Assembly (NCBI GenBank): GCA_031273735.1
Contig: JAISRI010000130.1
Coordinates: forward strand, 1 to 6,741
Length of the DNA: 6,741 nucleotides
Reading direction: 5' to 3'
Source: Helicobacteraceae bacterium
Lineage (GTDB): Bacteria > Campylobacterota > Campylobacteria > Campylobacterales > SZUA-545
Shown: in pieces, positions 5,772-6,741 of the stretch
Layout of the letters: the number at the start of each line of letters is the position of its first letter
Position numbering within the stretch: the first letter of the stretch is position 1
Position numbers and translations under genes: made by a program
The notes under the pieces: generated by a model
Told to the model about the DNA's origin: nothing
Seen by the model: only the letters and a program-made list of their open reading frames with translations
Databases searched by the model: none

Positions 5772-5772
5772 A

Positions 5773-6741
5773 ATGGCGGATAAAACAAAAATGATTCGTT
5801 GTCCAAAATATATGGGGGTGTATTATGTCGCCCTACAGGGCAGACACGGCGGTAGCAAGAACGATCGTTCTTACTATATTACCTATAAAGACCCGATGAC
5901 CAACAAGAAAAAGTGGCTAAAAGTCGGCTATCTTACAGAGGGCGTTAACGAGCAGTATTGCTCTAATCTCCGTAGCCAAATACTTGTAAAACTACGGCTG
6001 GGCGATGATTCACCCGCTATCAGCAGAATAAAAAAGACCTCTCTTGAAATGTCCGTTACGCTAAATCTTGCCGCAGAATCTTATTTTCAAGACAAGGGAA
6101 AACTGAAAGACGTTAGTAGATATGCCGTTATATATGAGAGGGAGTTTGCGCCGAGTTTTGGAGAGACGCCCGTTGCAACGCTCACAGCGGATAACATTGA
6201 AACCTACACGAAAAAAAAACTAGAGAAAGGGTTGCACTGGCGCTCTGTTAGAATTTATATCGCTACCTTGGAAGCTATCATTAACCACGCGGTAAAGAAA
6301 AAACAAATTAAAGTCAATCCGCTAGGGATTGTTAAGCGCCCAAAGGACGGCGAAAGAGAAAGGTATCTCACCGACAACGAATGCGCCGCATTGCTAAGCA
6401 GATGTAAAAGCGATCGTAGGCTGTATCTATTCGTTTTGCTATCGCTTTCTACGGGCGCTCGAATTAGTTCCGTCTTAACTATCAAGAAGCAAGATATTCT
6501 CCTTGCGCATGGCGTCGTAAATATCATAGATCACAAGACGCAAAGCCGATACAGAGGATTTTTAAGCGAGGACGTCGTCAAGCAAATCACGCCAGACCTT
6601 GACGCTTTATCGCCTAATTGCCACATAATCGGAGGAAGAGTAAAACCCCTAAGCAAATGGACGATCGGAAAACAACTACAACCAATCCTTAACGATATGT
6701 TTAATCGCGGGCTGGATAAAAAAGATACCGAATCGAGAACG
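5773..6741 (+). CDS. Tyrosine recombinase / phage-type integrase, 3' end missing
   Basis: The frame is open for 323 codons from the ATG at 5773 to the window edge; a TAG at 5761-5763 limits the start upstream. Residues 1-80 resemble the N-terminal arm-binding region of phage and island integrases (a YYVALQGR...SYYITYKD beta-rich stretch with many lysines). Residues 93-190 look like the SAM-like core-binding domain (LNLAAESYFQDK, ending VNPLGIVKRP). The catalytic domain follows: the first catalytic Arg is Arg230 in STGARISSVLTI, and the beta-hairpin Lys is probably Lys255 in DHKTQSRYRGF. The window ends just before the expected HxxR box and the catalytic Tyr, so intactness cannot be judged. 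The enzyme should integrate and excise a mobile element by strand exchange at an att site. AGGG at 5762-5765, 7 nt before the ATG, is a weak ribosome site; the ATG at 5791 is the alternative start. Confidence 0.9.
   Translation, partial: MADKTKMIRCPKYMGVYYVALQGRHGGSKNDRSYYITYKDPMTNKKKWLKVGYLTEGVNEQYCSNLRSQILVKLRLGDDSPAISRIKKTSLEMSVTLNLAAESYFQDKGKLKDVSRYAVIYEREFAPSFGETPVATLTADNIETYTKKKLEKGLHWRSVRIYIATLEAIINHAVKKKQIKVNPLGIVKRPKDGERERYLTDNECAALLSRCKSDRRLYLFVLLSLSTGARISSVLTIKKQDILLAHGVVNIIDHKTQSRYRGFLSEDVVKQITPDLDALSPNCHIIGGRVKPLSKWTIGKQLQPILNDMFNRGLDKKDTESRT

Noticed and set aside
5586..5772. tRNA-gene attachment site for the integrase
   Set aside because: I looked for a tRNA 3' end (T-arm GTTCGA-type motif with acceptor stem) on both strands and found none; the target seems to be the GLUG gene or lies elsewhere.

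Overview
The window looks like bacterial chromosome with one accessory junction. GC is intermediate. The 13-base poly-G tract just inside a surface-lipoprotein gene is a habit best known from Campylobacterota (Campylobacter, Helicobacter). That lineage, probably an uncultured host-associated member, is my best guess, but it rests on style rather than a marker gene.

Left part (1-3879, minus strand): a compact four-gene operon transcribed right to left. It encodes a periplasmic sulfonate-type binding protein (ssuA-like), a permease (ssuC-like), an ATPase (ssuB-like) and an acyl-CoA-dehydrogenase-fold flavin monooxygenase of the SfnB/DszC kind, cut by the left edge. A GAAA-loop hairpin lies between the binding-protein and permease genes, the permease and ATPase genes overlap by 8 bp, and the oxidoreductase starts 15 bp after the ATPase stop. 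Together they read as an organosulfur acquisition unit: capture and import of a sulfonate- or sulfone-like compound, then oxidative C-S cleavage in the cytoplasm.

Middle (3880-4228): 349 bp without a convincing gene. It holds the operon's upstream region, a nested inverted repeat that may be a dispersed element, and the upstream region of a plus-strand gene.

Right-middle (4229-5636, plus strand): a broken surface lipoprotein gene. A well-placed ATG leads into a G13 tract that leaves the lipoprotein frame OFF; 11 or 14 Gs would open it. The downstream frame encodes a signal sequence with lipobox, a Gly-rich linker, an Ig-like domain, an InlB-repeat-like segment and GLUG-type repeats. It carries an in-frame TGA, a probable internal deletion and a G5-for-G4 frameshift, and its homology stops abruptly near 5605. 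An antisense ORF crosses the same G tract and is open only at the length that closes the lipoprotein frame.

Right end (5637-6741): 136 bp of AT-rich DNA with a 7-bp inverted repeat and two AGGGTATAA direct repeats, followed by a tyrosine recombinase gene cut by the right edge. The recombinase beside the truncated repeat gene suggests that an integrated element begins near 5600 and continues to the right.
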